DNA from: Saprospira sp. CCB-QB6
GTDB taxonomy: Bacteria > Bacteroidota > Bacteroidia > Chitinophagales > Saprospiraceae
Assembly: GCF_028464065.1 (NCBI RefSeq)
Contig: NZ_CP116808.1
Location: forward strand, 496,001 to 560,000
Reading direction: 5' to 3'
Length of the DNA stretch: 64,000 nucleotides
The notes below the pieces were generated by a model. It was not told where the DNA came from. It saw only the letters and a program-made list of their open reading frames with translations, and did not search any database. Below, piece by piece: positions 43,667 to 51,907 of this stretch; within the stretch, counting starts at the first letter, position 1, and each line of letters starts with the position of its first letter. The position numbers and the translations under genes were made by a program.

Positions 43667-44239
43667 CTAAAGGCTGATCCGCTTCCTAATTCGACTCAAT
43701 GCCTGCGGACTCACCCCAATATAAGAGGCAATATATTTCAAGGGAATCTGCCGAATCAACTCTGGCCGCTGCTCAAATAAATCCAAATACCGCTGCTCGG
43801 CCGTCCTAGTCAACAAGGCAATTTCTCGCTTTTGCTTGAGCAAAAACAACTCTTCCGCCATTTTCCGCCCAATCAAATTCCCTATCTCCGTTTGCGCATA
43901 AATCAACTGCAAATCCGCATAACTGATGCGCCAAAGCGTAGCCGCCCGAACTACTTCTACCGAAAAAAGACTGGGCTTTTGCTCCAAAAAAGAATCATAG
44001 ACCGAAATAAAATCTCCCGCAAACACAAAGCCCAAGGTCAATTCTTTTTCGCCTAAAGGCAAATACAAACGCAAAATACCCGCTTCCACATAAGAAAGAT
44101 AATCCTCTCTTTTACCCGCCGCCAAAACCAACGCCTTCCGATCAAAATTTTGCCGCAGCAACTTGGCCGAAAAAAGCGCCCAATCCACTTCCGATATCCC
44201 ATATTTTTCTCGATACAACTGATGTAGCTCTTCACACAT
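43667..44239 (-). CDS. Crp/Fnr-family transcriptional regulator
   Basis: A 190-residue regulator: a cyclic-nucleotide-binding-type beta barrel (residues about 25-115, with LSYVEAGILRLYL and DFISVYDSFL) and a C-terminal helical region with IPLKYIASYIGVSPQALSRIRKRI as the helix-turn-helix. The effector is unknown; no Fnr Fe-S cysteines are present. It precedes doxX by 76 nt on the same strand and probably controls it; DoxX-Crp pairings of this type are common in Bacteroidota (general recollection). Confidence 0.87.
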   Translation of the reverse strand: MCEELHQLYREKYGISEVDWALFSAKLLRQNFDRKALVLAAGKREDYLSYVEAGILRLYLPLGEKELTLGFVFAGDFISVYDSFLEQKPSLFSVEVVRAATLWRISYADLQLIYAQTEIGNLIGRKMAEELFLLKQKREIALLTRTAEQRYLDLFEQRPELIRQIPLKYIASYIGVSPQALSRIRKRISL

Positions 44240-44263
44240 ATCCTAAGTTTTTTAATTTTTTTT

Positions 44264-44378
44264 GGGGCCTCCCGCCTACGGCGGGCGCTACGTTGCGCAG
44301 CTCGCTATTCGCTCGGCCCTTCGCCAGCAAAGCTGGCTCGGTCTGGCCCTGCGGGCCACTGCTGCACATCGCTAGGCC
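44264..44378 (-). repeat. GC-rich modular intergenic element, copy 16 (reverse)
   Basis: TTTTGGGGCCTCCCGCC, GCCTACGGCGGGCGCTACG, TTGCGCAGCTCGC, TATTCGCTCGGCCC, a GCCAGCAAAGCTGGC hairpin, GGTCTGGCCCTGCGGGCC and CACATCGCTAGGCC. Its GGGG end is 25 bp from the start of the Crp/Fnr gene. Confidence 0.85.
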
Positions 44379-44640
44379 GATTTGGCCTTCGGCCATCAAG
44401 GCTAATATGAATAGACCCTAGGGCCAAGGCCCTAGGCTATAGAATCATCGCCATCCCCTTTAGTCAGCCTCTAATTTTATTGGCGAAGTAAGAGAATCAC
44501 AGAAAAAGCCCCCCTATTGCTGTGGGTTGAACCCAAAAAATTGGCTGCGGCCTTTAGGCTGCAGTAATAGGATTTCAATCCTCAATTGTTAGGGAGTTGT
44601 TAAAAACAAAAATAATGTAACAAAATCAAAAAGGGCAAAA
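44379..44640. other. Intergenic tract of small hairpins
   Basis: Holds GGCCTTCGGCC, CCCTAGGGCCAAGGCCCTAGG, TGTGGGTTGAACCCA (TTGAA core), GGCTGCGGCCTTTAGGCTGC and GATTTCAATC. These are the same kinds of hairpin seen at 1.4, 22.7 and 55 kb. I see no gene. Confidence 0.6.
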
Positions 44641-44704
44641 GTTATGTCTGAAACATAACTGGCTTACTAAAAAACATAACTGGTTAGGTCGAGAACATAA
44701 GTGG
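44641..44704. repeat. 21-bp periodic array upstream of map
   Basis: AACATAACTGG (44652-44662), AACATAACTGG (44673-44683) and AACATAAGTGG (44694-44704) recur exactly every 21 bp, about two DNA turns. Just before them GTTATG (44641) and CATAAC (44654) form an inverted repeat. All units would face the same side of the helix about 55 bp upstream of the map promoter. Confidence 0.75.
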
Positions 44705-44759
44705 TTGAATGATTTAGATAGCTAGTTAAGGGGGTGGCGACATAATTTAAGCGGAGGGC

Positions 44760-44788
44760 TTGGTTGGCTAGAAAAATTTGTACCTTTG
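44760..44788 (+). promoter_or_regulatory. map: Bacteroidota promoter of map
   Basis: TTGG (44760-44763), 17 bp, then TACCTTTG (44781-44788): a full match to the TTG-N17-19-TAnnTTTG consensus of the Bacteroidota primary sigma factor. Transcription should start about 44795, before the ATG at 44815. Confidence 0.85.
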
Positions 44789-44814
44789 CCCCAGCAAATT
44801 TATATATCCGCGCT

Positions 44815-45618
44815 ATGATTATTTATAAGACGAAAGAACAGATAGAGCTGGTTCGCAAAAGTGCCCTTTTGGTTTCAAAGACCTTGGGGATGTTGGCCAG
44901 TGAGATCAAGCCTGGGGTAACGCCTAAGCATTTGGACCAATTGGCAGAAGCTTTTATCCGTGATAATGGTGGAAAGCCTGGTTTTTTGGGCCTTTATGGT
45001 TGTCCGAGCACCCTACTTACCTCAGTAAATGAGCAGGTAGTGCATGGTTTACCTACCGAGCGTCCCTTAGAGAATGGGGACATCATTGCGGTAGACTGTG
45101 GTGTGTTGATGAATGGTTTTTATGGAGACCATGCCTATACCTTTCCGGTAGGAGATATTTCTGATGAGCGTCAGCGTTTGTTGGATACTACTTTGGAGTG
45201 TTTGTATAGAGGTATTGAGCAAACCCGAGTAGGCAAGCGCATTGGAGACATTGGGCATGCAATTCAGGCATTGGCTGAAGAGCGAGGCTATGGTGTTGTT
45301 CGCGAATTGGTGGGGCATGGATTGGGCAAAAAGATGCATGAAGATCCGCAGGTTCCGAATTATGGCCGTCAGGGGCAGGGCAAAAAGATCAAGGAGGGTT
45401 TAGTGATTGCCATTGAGCCGATGATTAACCTGGGCACCCATAAGGTGCATACCTTAGAAGACAAATGGACCATTTCTACTATTGATGGGCAGCCTTCTGC
45501 GCATTTTGAGCATAATGTAGCTGTAGTAGATGGCAAACCTGAGATTCTCTCTACATTTGACTATGTAGAAGAAGTATTAGGAGAAAGAGCAGCATTAAAA
45601 CACAACAAAGTGCTTTAG
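44815..45618 (+). CDS. map: Methionine aminopeptidase
   Basis: A 267-residue type I methionine aminopeptidase that removes the initiator methionine from nascent proteins. Metal ligands lie in CGVLMNGFYGDHAYTF (two Asp), the GHGLGKKMHEDPQVPNYG histidine region, IAIEPMI (Glu) and FEHNVAVVDG. An in-frame ATG at 44764 lies inside the promoter, so the start is the ATG at 44815. The gene is monocistronic with a terminator; an unusual 21-bp array lies upstream. Confidence 0.96.
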   Translation: MIIYKTKEQIELVRKSALLVSKTLGMLASEIKPGVTPKHLDQLAEAFIRDNGGKPGFLGLYGCPSTLLTSVNEQVVHGLPTERPLENGDIIAVDCGVLMNGFYGDHAYTFPVGDISDERQRLLDTTLECLYRGIEQTRVGKRIGDIGHAIQALAEERGYGVVRELVGHGLGKKMHEDPQVPNYGRQGQGKKIKEGLVIAIEPMINLGTHKVHTLEDKWTISTIDGQPSAHFEHNVAVVDGKPEILSTFDYVEEVLGERAALKHNKVL

Positions 45619-45645
45619 AATCTGTTAGCAGAACAATAGCCAAAG

Positions 45646-45684
45646 AGCAAGCGCTCCAACTTTAGCAAAAGTTGGAGCGTTTTA
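45646..45684 (+). terminator. map terminator
   Basis: CGCTCCAACTTT pairs with AAAGTTGGAGCG, 12 base pairs, followed by TTTTA. Confidence 0.85.
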
Positions 45685-45848
45685 CATAAGTAGTTATTAA
45701 AGAAGAGATTGGGCTAGATTTGTCTGCTTTTGGTCAAAAAAAGAGGGGGCTTGAGCTAAATAAAGCAGAGAGAGAACTCAAAAGCCCAAGCCTTTTTATA
45801 TTTTTGTGGTCCTATTTCTTGCGAATAGCAGGCGGCGCAGCCGCCGCA

Positions 45849-45964
45849 GGCCTAGCGATGTGAAGGGGTGGCCCGCAGGGCCAGACCGAGCCAGCAAAGC
45901 TGGCGAAGGGCCGAGCGAATAGCGAGCCCCGAAACGTAGCGCCGCAGCTTGCTGCGGAGGCCCC
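45849..45964 (+). repeat. GC-rich modular intergenic element, copy 17 (forward)
   Basis: Preceded by GGCGGCGCAGCCGCC, it reads GGCCTAGCGATGTGAAGGGG, GGCCCGCAGGGCC, CAGACCGAG, a GCCAGCAAAGCTGGC hairpin, GGGCCGAGCGAATAGCGAG, AAACGTAGCGCCGC, a GCAGCTTGCTGC hairpin and GGAGGCCCC plus A5. It ends 44 bp before the aminotransferase. Confidence 0.86.
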
Positions 45965-46007
45965 AAAAAGAAAACAACAGCAACAACAACAATACAATTT
46001 TACGCTT

Positions 46008-47234
46008 ATGCCATCGATTTCACAGAGAGGTCAGTACACGCCAGCCTCGCCAATACGGAAATTGGTTCCCTTTGCGACAAGGGCCAAAAACCGGGGGGTA
46101 AAAGTTTATCATTTGAATATTGGGCAACCGGATATTGTCACGCCAGATATTGGTTGGAATGCCGTAAAGGAGGCCAATATAGAGGTTTTGGAGTATAGTC
46201 ATTCTGCGGGTATGGAGTCTTATCGGCTCAAGTTGGTCGAATTTTATACACGTTATGGGATTCAGCTCACGCATAACGACATTATTGTGACCAATGGAGG
46301 TTCTGAGGCCTTGATGTTTGCGATGATGGCTTGTTTGGATGCGGGGGATGAGATCATTGTGCCTGAGCCATTTTATGCTAACTACAATGGTTTTGCGCAA
46401 AGTTTGGGCATCAATATTCGTCCGATAACCTCTAGTATTGAGGATGGTTTTGCCTTGCCGCCGATCGAGTCTTTTGAGGCCTTAATCACGCCGCATACCA
46501 AGGCGATTTTGATTTGCAATCCGGCCAACCCCACGGGTTATTTGTATAGCCCTGCCGAGTTAGAGGCTTTGGGGGAGATGGTAAAAAAATATGATCTATA
46601 TTTGTTTTCGGATGAAGTGTACAGAGATTTCTGTTATGATGGTCGGAAGCATTTATCGGTTTTGGCGATTCCGGGATTGGAGGAGCACACAATTATGATT
46701 GATTCTATTTCGAAGCGGTATAGTGCTTGTGGGGCTAGAATTGGTTTGATGGTGACTAGAAACAAGGCGGTATTGGAAACGGCCATGAAATTTGCCCAGG
46801 CGCGTTTGAGTCCTTCTACTTTGGGTCAAATTATGGGAGAGGCCTTTATTGATGCCGATATGGATTATTTGGATCAGGTAAGAATTGAGTATGACAAGCG
46901 TCGCCAGTTGGTTTTGGCTCGTTTAAGAGCTATGGAGGGGGTAATTGCTCCCACGCCCAATGGTGCTTTTTATTTGTTGGCTCAGTTGCCTGTGGATGAT
47001 ACCGACAATTTCTGCCAGTGGTTGTTAGAATCTTTTCAGCTAGATGGGGAAACGGTCATGTTGGCGCCTGGTTCTGGTTTTTATGCCACCTTGGGCCTTG
47101 GTTTACAAGAAGTGCGGATTGCCTATGTATTGAATGAAGCGGATTTGAATAAGGCCTTAGATTGCCTAGAAGAAGCTTTAAAACTTTATCCTGGCCGCAC
47201 GATTAACAATAATCAACTAGCGAATCATCGTTAA
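46008..47234 (+). CDS. PLP-dependent aminotransferase, class I/II
   Basis: A 408-residue fold-type I aminotransferase of the aspartate/aromatic transaminase group. NIGQPDIVTP, NGGSEALMFAMMA, NPANPTGYLYS (PLP pocket), DEVYRDF and the Schiff-base lysine in SISKRYSACGARIG are all clear. Substrate specificity cannot be deduced; several such paralogues are normal in Bacteroidota. It is monocistronic with its own terminator. The start lies just after a CAA/CAG triplet stretch (45975-45993) and a GC-rich element. Confidence 0.92.
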   Translation: MPSISQRGQYTPASPIRKLVPFATRAKNRGVKVYHLNIGQPDIVTPDIGWNAVKEANIEVLEYSHSAGMESYRLKLVEFYTRYGIQLTHNDIIVTNGGSEALMFAMMACLDAGDEIIVPEPFYANYNGFAQSLGINIRPITSSIEDGFALPPIESFEALITPHTKAILICNPANPTGYLYSPAELEALGEMVKKYDLYLFSDEVYRDFCYDGRKHLSVLAIPGLEEHTIMIDSISKRYSACGARIGLMVTRNKAVLETAMKFAQARLSPSTLGQIMGEAFIDADMDYLDQVRIEYDKRRQLVLARLRAMEGVIAPTPNGAFYLLAQLPVDDTDNFCQWLLESFQLDGETVMLAPGSGFYATLGLGLQEVRIAYVLNEADLNKALDCLEEALKLYPGRTINNNQLANHR

Positions 47235-47246
47235 TATAGAACAACT

Positions 47247-47288
47247 ACGCCTACTGCAAAAAAAAATATGAGTAGGCGTTTTTTTTAT
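47247..47288 (+). terminator. Aminotransferase terminator
   Basis: ACGCCTACT pairs with AGTAGGCGT (nine base pairs, A-rich loop), followed by T8. Confidence 0.85.
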
Positions 47289-47389
47289 TTTAAAATCAGA
47301 GGTTTTGCCTCTAAATCTTTCATCTTCAGCTGCTTTTCTAGAAACTAATTAAACAGAAGTGCAGCTGTACCTATCAAAATAACGACGCA

Positions 47390-49003
47390 ATGAAGCATGT
47401 AGGAATTAAAAACCCGAAGGCTGACTTGGCCAATTATGGCCTAAGCAATTTTGCGACTGCTTACTGGAACCTTCCTGTTCCCGAACTAGTAGAGCATACC
47501 ATCCAACTTGGAGAAGGCGTTCTGGCAGATACGGGAGCGATCAGAATTAAAACGGGCAAATTTACAGGTCGATCGCCCAAAGATCGCTTTGTAGTACAAG
47601 ATGAACTTACGGAGAACACCGTAGATTGGAACAGCATCAACATGCCTTTTGAGCCGGCAAAATTTGATGCGCTTTACAACAAAATTGCCGCATACTTTGC
47701 AGACAAAGACCTCTTCATCCGCGATGCTTATGCTTGTGCTGATGAAAACTACCGCCTAAGCTTGCGTCTGATTGCAGAAAAGCCTTGGTCGGCTATGTTT
47801 GCCAACAATATGTTTTTGCGCCCTAGCGAAGAAGAACTGCTAAACGCAAATCCAGAATGGACCATTCTCTGTGCGCCTGGCTTTATGGCCAATCCAGAAG
47901 TTGACGGTACTCGCCAAGAGAACTTTGCGATCATCAACTTTAGCAAAAAGGCGATTATCATTGGAGGAACAGGCTATACTGGAGAGATTAAAAAAGGAAT
48001 TTTCTCTGTCCTCAATTATGTTTTGCCCCAAGAGCGCAATGTACTTTCTATGCACTGCTCGGCCAATGTGGGCCAAGATGGCGACACTGCTGTTTTCTTT
48101 GGCCTTTCTGGCACAGGAAAAACTACGCTTTCTGCTGATCCTAAGCGCAACCTTATCGGAGACGATGAGCACGGCTGGTCAGAAGAAGGCGTTTTCAATT
48201 TTGAGGGAGGCTGTTATGCCAAAACTATCGATTTGAGTGAGGAAAAAGAACCCCAAATCTGGAATGCCATTAAATTTGGTGCTATTCTAGAAAATATGGA
48301 GTTTTTGCCCAATACTCGCACCCCTGATTTTGCCGATACCAGCATTACTCAAAATACTCGCGTATCTTATCCCATTCATCATATTGATAATGCTTTAGAA
48401 CCTTCTAAAGGTGGGATTCCACAAAATATTTTCTTCTTGACTTGTGATGCCTTTGGTGTTTTGCCTCCTTTGTCTAAATTGACGCCTGGCCAAGCTATGT
48501 ATCACTTTATTTCTGGTTACACCGCTAAGGTTGCAGGTACAGAAGCAGGTATTGACGAGCCCGTAAGTGCTTTCTCTGCTTGTTTTGGTGCACCTTTCTT
48601 GCCCCTACACCCCACCAAATATGCCGAAATGTTGGGCGAGCGCATGCGCAAGCACAATGTTAATGTTTGGTTGGTCAACACGGGCTGGTCTGCTGGTCCT
48701 TATGGTGTAGGTAGCCGCATTGCCCTAAAATATACTCGTGCTATGATCACGGCGGTATTGGAAGGACAACTAGAAGCTGTTGACTATGAAGAAATGCCCG
48801 TTTTTGGTCTCTTTATGCCTACAAGCTGCCCCGGCGTTCCTGCCGAAATCTTGAACCCTCGTAATACATGGGCCGATAAAGCAGCTTATGATGTGAAGGC
48901 TCAAAATCTAGCGAACAAGTTTGTCAATAATTTCGATAAATTTAAGGATCAAGCCAATGAAGAAATCCTAGCTGCTGCTCCAGAAGCAACGGTTAGCCTC
49001 TAA
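47390..49003 (+). CDS. pckA: Phosphoenolpyruvate carboxykinase (ATP)
   Basis: A 537-residue ATP-type PEP carboxykinase, which converts oxaloacetate and ATP to PEP, CO2 and ADP at the entry to gluconeogenesis. Substrate site: FTGRSPKDRFVV. P-loop and metal site: FFGLSGTGKTTLSADPKR, with LIGDDEHGWS and EGGCYAKTI. Adenine and PEP sites: RVSYPIHHIDN, and the GGWSAGPYG-like NTGWSAGPYG. Length is normal. The gene is monocistronic and followed by a perfect palindromic terminator. Confidence 0.97.
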   Translation: MKHVGIKNPKADLANYGLSNFATAYWNLPVPELVEHTIQLGEGVLADTGAIRIKTGKFTGRSPKDRFVVQDELTENTVDWNSINMPFEPAKFDALYNKIAAYFADKDLFIRDAYACADENYRLSLRLIAEKPWSAMFANNMFLRPSEEELLNANPEWTILCAPGFMANPEVDGTRQENFAIINFSKKAIIIGGTGYTGEIKKGIFSVLNYVLPQERNVLSMHCSANVGQDGDTAVFFGLSGTGKTTLSADPKRNLIGDDEHGWSEEGVFNFEGGCYAKTIDLSEEKEPQIWNAIKFGAILENMEFLPNTRTPDFADTSITQNTRVSYPIHHIDNALEPSKGGIPQNIFFLTCDAFGVLPPLSKLTPGQAMYHFISGYTAKVAGTEAGIDEPVSAFSACFGAPFLPLHPTKYAEMLGERMRKHNVNVWLVNTGWSAGPYGVGSRIALKYTRAMITAVLEGQLEAVDYEEMPVFGLFMPTSCPGVPAEILNPRNTWADKAAYDVKAQNLANKFVNNFDKFKDQANEEILAAAPEATVSL

Positions 49004-49020
49004 GCGCTTTTCTTACTGCA

Positions 49021-49057
49021 AAAAAAAGTGAGCTCAAATGAGCTCACTTTTTTTTTG
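49021..49057. terminator. Bidirectional terminator between pckA and the minus-strand run
   Basis: AAAGTGAGCTCA pairs with TGAGCTCACTTT with A and T runs outside, so it works on both strands. Confidence 0.88.
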
Positions 49058-49064
49058 TTCCGTT

Positions 49065-49652
49065 TTAAGTTTTGTCCCAACCCAAACGATGAATCAGTTG
49101 TAGAATACTTCCCAAACCACTCAAATAAATGGCTTGCAAAATAAAAAAGTTGATCGTATCGCTAAAAAAGAGCAGACTCCCCAAAACGCACCAAAAAAGT
49201 AAGAGGAGATAAACGGTCCAACTTCCTCTTCTACTCATCTGGCTATAGCCATTATACAACCAATGGCCCGATAATAAAGCGGGGAGAATTTGGACCAAAA
49301 AATCAATCCACCAATACTCTCCAGGTTCTACTTCTGAGAGAAAAAGGGTAGCGCCTAAAATTCCCAATAATCCAATAGCTAAAGCTACGGCTAACCAAAT
49401 GGGCAAAAGGATCAAAGCCCATTTTTTAATAAAATTCCAGTTGGCTAAGGTCAGGTAAATTCCCGTAAAAGCAGGCAAACTCAATTGCAAGAGCTCTCCT
49501 TTCAAGAAAAGAATTTCTTCGAGTTGAAGATAAGCTACAAAAAGTAAAATAGCCATCAATAAGGCGCTGCTTATGGCCCAATGGGCCCAAGAATAAATGC
49601 GTAGGCTCCCTGCTGGCGGCTGGCTATTATTGTTCGTTGCGCTCTTGCTCAT
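49065..49652 (-). CDS. Integral membrane protein of unknown function
   Basis: A 195-residue protein with about six hydrophobic helices (WAISSALLMAILLFVAYL, LLPIWLAVALAIGLLGILGA, VYLLLLFWCVLGSLLFF and others). No signature residues are visible. Its start overlaps the end of the holin-like gene by 26 nt, so the two are translationally coupled and likely act together. It is the last gene of the mce-TauE-holin run. Confidence 0.72.
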   Translation of the reverse strand: MSKSATNNNSQPPAGSLRIYSWAHWAISSALLMAILLFVAYLQLEEILFLKGELLQLSLPAFTGIYLTLANWNFIKKWALILLPIWLAVALAIGLLGILGATLFLSEVEPGEYWWIDFLVQILPALLSGHWLYNGYSQMSRRGSWTVYLLLLFWCVLGSLLFFSDTINFFILQAIYLSGLGSILQLIHRLGWDKT

Positions 49653-50091
49653 CTTCCTTATTTTCGCTTAATGGAGTGGGAAATTCTATCTCTATTTCTT
49701 CTTCTATTGCTAAGTCCTTGGCCTCCTTGCTTTCGCCCAATAAGGCCTGATGAATTTGCTCAAAAATGGGGCTATGCACTAATTTTGTTCGATTTTTCCA
49801 AAGATAATAGCCTCCTGCACTCAATCCTATTGCCATCAAGCCAAAAGCCAAGACTAAAGCCCAAGCGCCCAAAAGTGGCCAAAGTAAGCCCGCTAACAAT
49901 AAAGTTAGGGTTAAACTAAGGAATAATCCCACCAATAACAAAATAGCCAAAAGGCTGAGGAGTTGGCCCAATTGAGCCACTCCCCTCGCCAAATCTTCGG
50001 CCAAACGCTCTCGGTATTCCTCAAAACGCTCATCGATATAAGCCGTTAATCGCTTTTGTAAACGATCCGACCAGTTATTTTTTCCAAACAT
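49627..50091 (-). CDS. Phage-holin-superfamily-like membrane protein
   Basis: A 154-residue protein with an amphipathic N-terminal helix (RLQKRLTAYIDERFEEYRER), two adjacent transmembrane helices (LSLLAILLLVGLFLSLTLTL, AWALVLAFGLMAIGLSAGGYYLW) and an acidic tail. This is the layout of the holin-X-like proteins widespread in Bacteroidota chromosomes; the name reflects fold similarity, not lysis. I start at 50091 (MFGKNNWSDR); 26 open codons upstream belong to the gap and the TauE gene end. No phage genes are near. Confidence 0.75.
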   Translation of the reverse strand: MFGKNNWSDRLQKRLTAYIDERFEEYRERLAEDLARGVAQLGQLLSLLAILLLVGLFLSLTLTLLLAGLLWPLLGAWALVLAFGLMAIGLSAGGYYLWKNRTKLVHSPIFEQIHQALLGESKEAKDLAIEEEIEIEFPTPLSENKEDEQERNEQ

Positions 50092-50105
50092 TTGAAAATT
50101 CTTTG

Positions 50106-50864
50106 CTAAAAGAAGAAAGCGCGAACGACTACGGAAATTAGCAAGACGACCAACATCCGATGCGCCCAAAGTCCCGCTTTGGGATGCTTAACCGCAAAAT
50201 GAGCGCCCAATTGTCCACCCGCAATTTCTCCTACACTCATGGCCAAGGCAAAATCCCAGCGAATCAAACCACTATACGCAAAAAGCAAAACCGCAAAAAT
50301 GGTATAACTAGCAATTGCCGCCAATTTTATTCCGCCCGCATCAATAATATTATAGCCAGCCCCCAAAACAGTCACCACCAAGAACAATAAGCCCACGCCC
50401 ATCTGTATAAAACCTCCATAAAGGCCCACAACAAAAAAAAGCGGCACCACAATCCAAGGCGAAAGCGCAGAAGGATCCGTTTCTTTCAACCAACGTTTAC
50501 TATCAAATAGAACGACAAACAATAAAGCGAGAAAAACATACTTCATGCTGTCTTTAAAGACGGCATTATCGACATAGATAAGTAGAAAGATACCAAAAAT
50601 TCCGCCCACTGCTGTAGACGCAACCATTAACCAGTCTCGTTTCCAATCAATTTTTCCCGCCCGTTGATAATGTGGCAAGGTAAAACCCAACATGGCCAAA
50701 ATGCTAAAGCGAATGGTCGCACTCGCAATTTTTGCCGGCAACCCCACCACATACATCAAAATGGATAAGGTAATGACGGACCCACTGCCCGCCAAAGTAT
50801 TGATAAAACCCGCTAGTAAACTTCCAAAAGCCGCTAAAAGGTATAAATAAATATCATCGGGCAT
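50106..50864 (-). CDS. TauE/SafE-family membrane transporter
   Basis: A 252-residue protein with eight or so transmembrane helices and a duplicated half structure: FGSLLAGFINTLAGSGSVITL in the first half and GLYGGFIQMGVGLLFLV in the second, characteristic of the TauE/SafE (DUF81) sulfite or sulfonate exporter family. The substrate is unknown. The start codon overlaps the mce stop (TAATG), indicating translational coupling; I therefore use 50864 rather than the longer frame to 50885. Confidence 0.88.
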   Translation of the reverse strand: MPDDIYLYLLAAFGSLLAGFINTLAGSGSVITLSILMYVVGLPAKIASATIRFSILAMLGFTLPHYQRAGKIDWKRDWLMVASTAVGGIFGIFLLIYVDNAVFKDSMKYVFLALLFVVLFDSKRWLKETDPSALSPWIVVPLFFVVGLYGGFIQMGVGLLFLVVTVLGAGYNIIDAGGIKLAAIASYTIFAVLLFAYSGLIRWDFALAMSVGEIAGGQLGAHFAVKHPKAGLWAHRMLVVLLISVVVRAFFF

Positions 50865-51271
50865 TAGTCTTTGATACTTTGACAAAGCTCTACCAAAACA
50901 CCATTGCTAGACTTCGGATGCAAAAAACAGATGAGTTTGTTATCGGCCCCGCGTTTGGGCGTTTCATTCAACAAACGATAACCTTCAGCCTGCAATCTTT
51001 TCATTTCGGCCTCAATATCTTCTACTTCAAAGGCCAAATGATGAATCCCCTCCCCTCTTTTCTCAATAAATTTGGCAATGGGGCTATCTGCTCGACTGGC
51101 CTCCAAAAGCTCAATTTTGCTCTCGCCAGCCATAAAAAAGCTAGTGCTCACCCCTTCCGACTCTACGGCTTCAATTTTGTAATGCGCTCGGCCCAAAAGG
51201 CTAGCAAAAAGTTCGTTGCTGGCCGCCAAGTCTTTTACGGCAATTCCAATGTGTTCTAGTTTCATATTCAT
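50864..51271 (-). CDS. mce: Methylmalonyl-CoA epimerase
   Basis: A 135-residue VOC-fold (glyoxalase-like) enzyme that interconverts the 2R and 2S epimers of methylmalonyl-CoA, linking propionate metabolism to succinyl-CoA. Metal ligands fit LEHIGIAVKDL (His), EGIHHLAFEVED (His) and VLVELCQ (Glu). Size matches the family. A mutase gene is not in the window. It is first of a four-gene minus-strand run with TauE/SafE, holin-like and membrane genes. Either of two close ATGs (codons 1 and 3) may be used. Confidence 0.93.
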   Translation of the reverse strand: MNMKLEHIGIAVKDLAASNELFASLLGRAHYKIEAVESEGVSTSFFMAGESKIELLEASRADSPIAKFIEKRGEGIHHLAFEVEDIEAEMKRLQAEGYRLLNETPKRGADNKLICFLHPKSSNGVLVELCQSIKD

Positions 51272-51297
51272 ACATTTTTTTAAATGATAATTTTTTT

Positions 51298-51426
51298 GGC
51301 CTCCGCCTCCCTTCGGTCGTCGGCGCTACGTTGCGCAGCTCGCTACTCGCTCGGCCCTTCACAAAAAATGCTGCGCATTTTTTGCTCGGTCTGGCCCTGC
51401 GGGCCACTGCTGCACATCGCTAGGCC
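51298..51426 (-). repeat. GC-rich modular intergenic element, copy 18 (reverse)
   Basis: GGCCTCCGCCTCCCTTCGGT, GCGCTACGTTGCGCAGCTCG, CTACTCGCTCGGCCC, a long hairpin of CAAAAAATG against CATTTTTTG, GGTCTGGCCCTGCGGGCC and CACATCGCTAGGCC. Its first end is 27 bp from the mce start. It forms a head-to-head pair with copy 19; the 170 bp between them hold no gene. Confidence 0.84.
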
Positions 51427-51596
51427 ATTTTGGCCCTGCGGGCCAAGGACCAAATTTCCTAAGCCTTGCAACGAAGCTAAGAACTTAGGCCATATTTTTA
51501 AAACCCTACCTCTCTTTAAGCCCATTTTGGCGTTCTTGTTTAGCCAAAGCGAAAAAAAAGCCCCAGAAATAAATTCAGCGCAAAAAAACGCTTTTG

Positions 51597-51723
51597 GCCT
51601 AGCGATGTGCAGCAGTGCGGCGTAGCCGCAGACCCAGCAAAAAAACTTGTTTTTTTGCGCAGGGCCGAGCGAAGAGCGAGCTGCGGAACGTAGCGCAGCA
51701 AGCGCAGCGCAGCTGAGGCCCCC
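51597..51723 (+). repeat. GC-rich modular intergenic element, copy 19 (forward)
   Basis: GGCCTAGCGATGTGCAGCAG, a TGCGGCGTAGCCGCA hairpin, GACC, a CAAAAAAAC against GTTTTTTTG hairpin, GGGCCGAGCGAAGAGCGAG, GGAACGTAGCGCAGC and GAGGCCCCC plus A6. Confidence 0.84.
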
Positions 51724-51907
51724 AAAAAATTATGCTCCTAAAATGGACAAAAAAACGGCAGAATTCGTTTTTTTCTTGCTGGCCTAGCTTTTGAACAGAT
51801 TTTGCCAACAAAATTGCCGTTTTTGGTTTTAAATAGCCATTAACTAGAAACTTAGTTAAAAAAACTTAGTTTTGTTGACAGTATTTAGATTTATCTCAAT
51901 AACAAAA

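Noticed and set aside
44641-44704. CRISPR-like spacing upstream of map
   Set aside because: Repeats are 11 nt with 10-nt gaps, far from CRISPR dimensions, and there is no cas gene.
49627-50091. Prophage remnant from the holin-like protein
   Set aside because: No other phage gene, integrase or att site nearby; such holin-like proteins are ordinary in Bacteroidota chromosomes.
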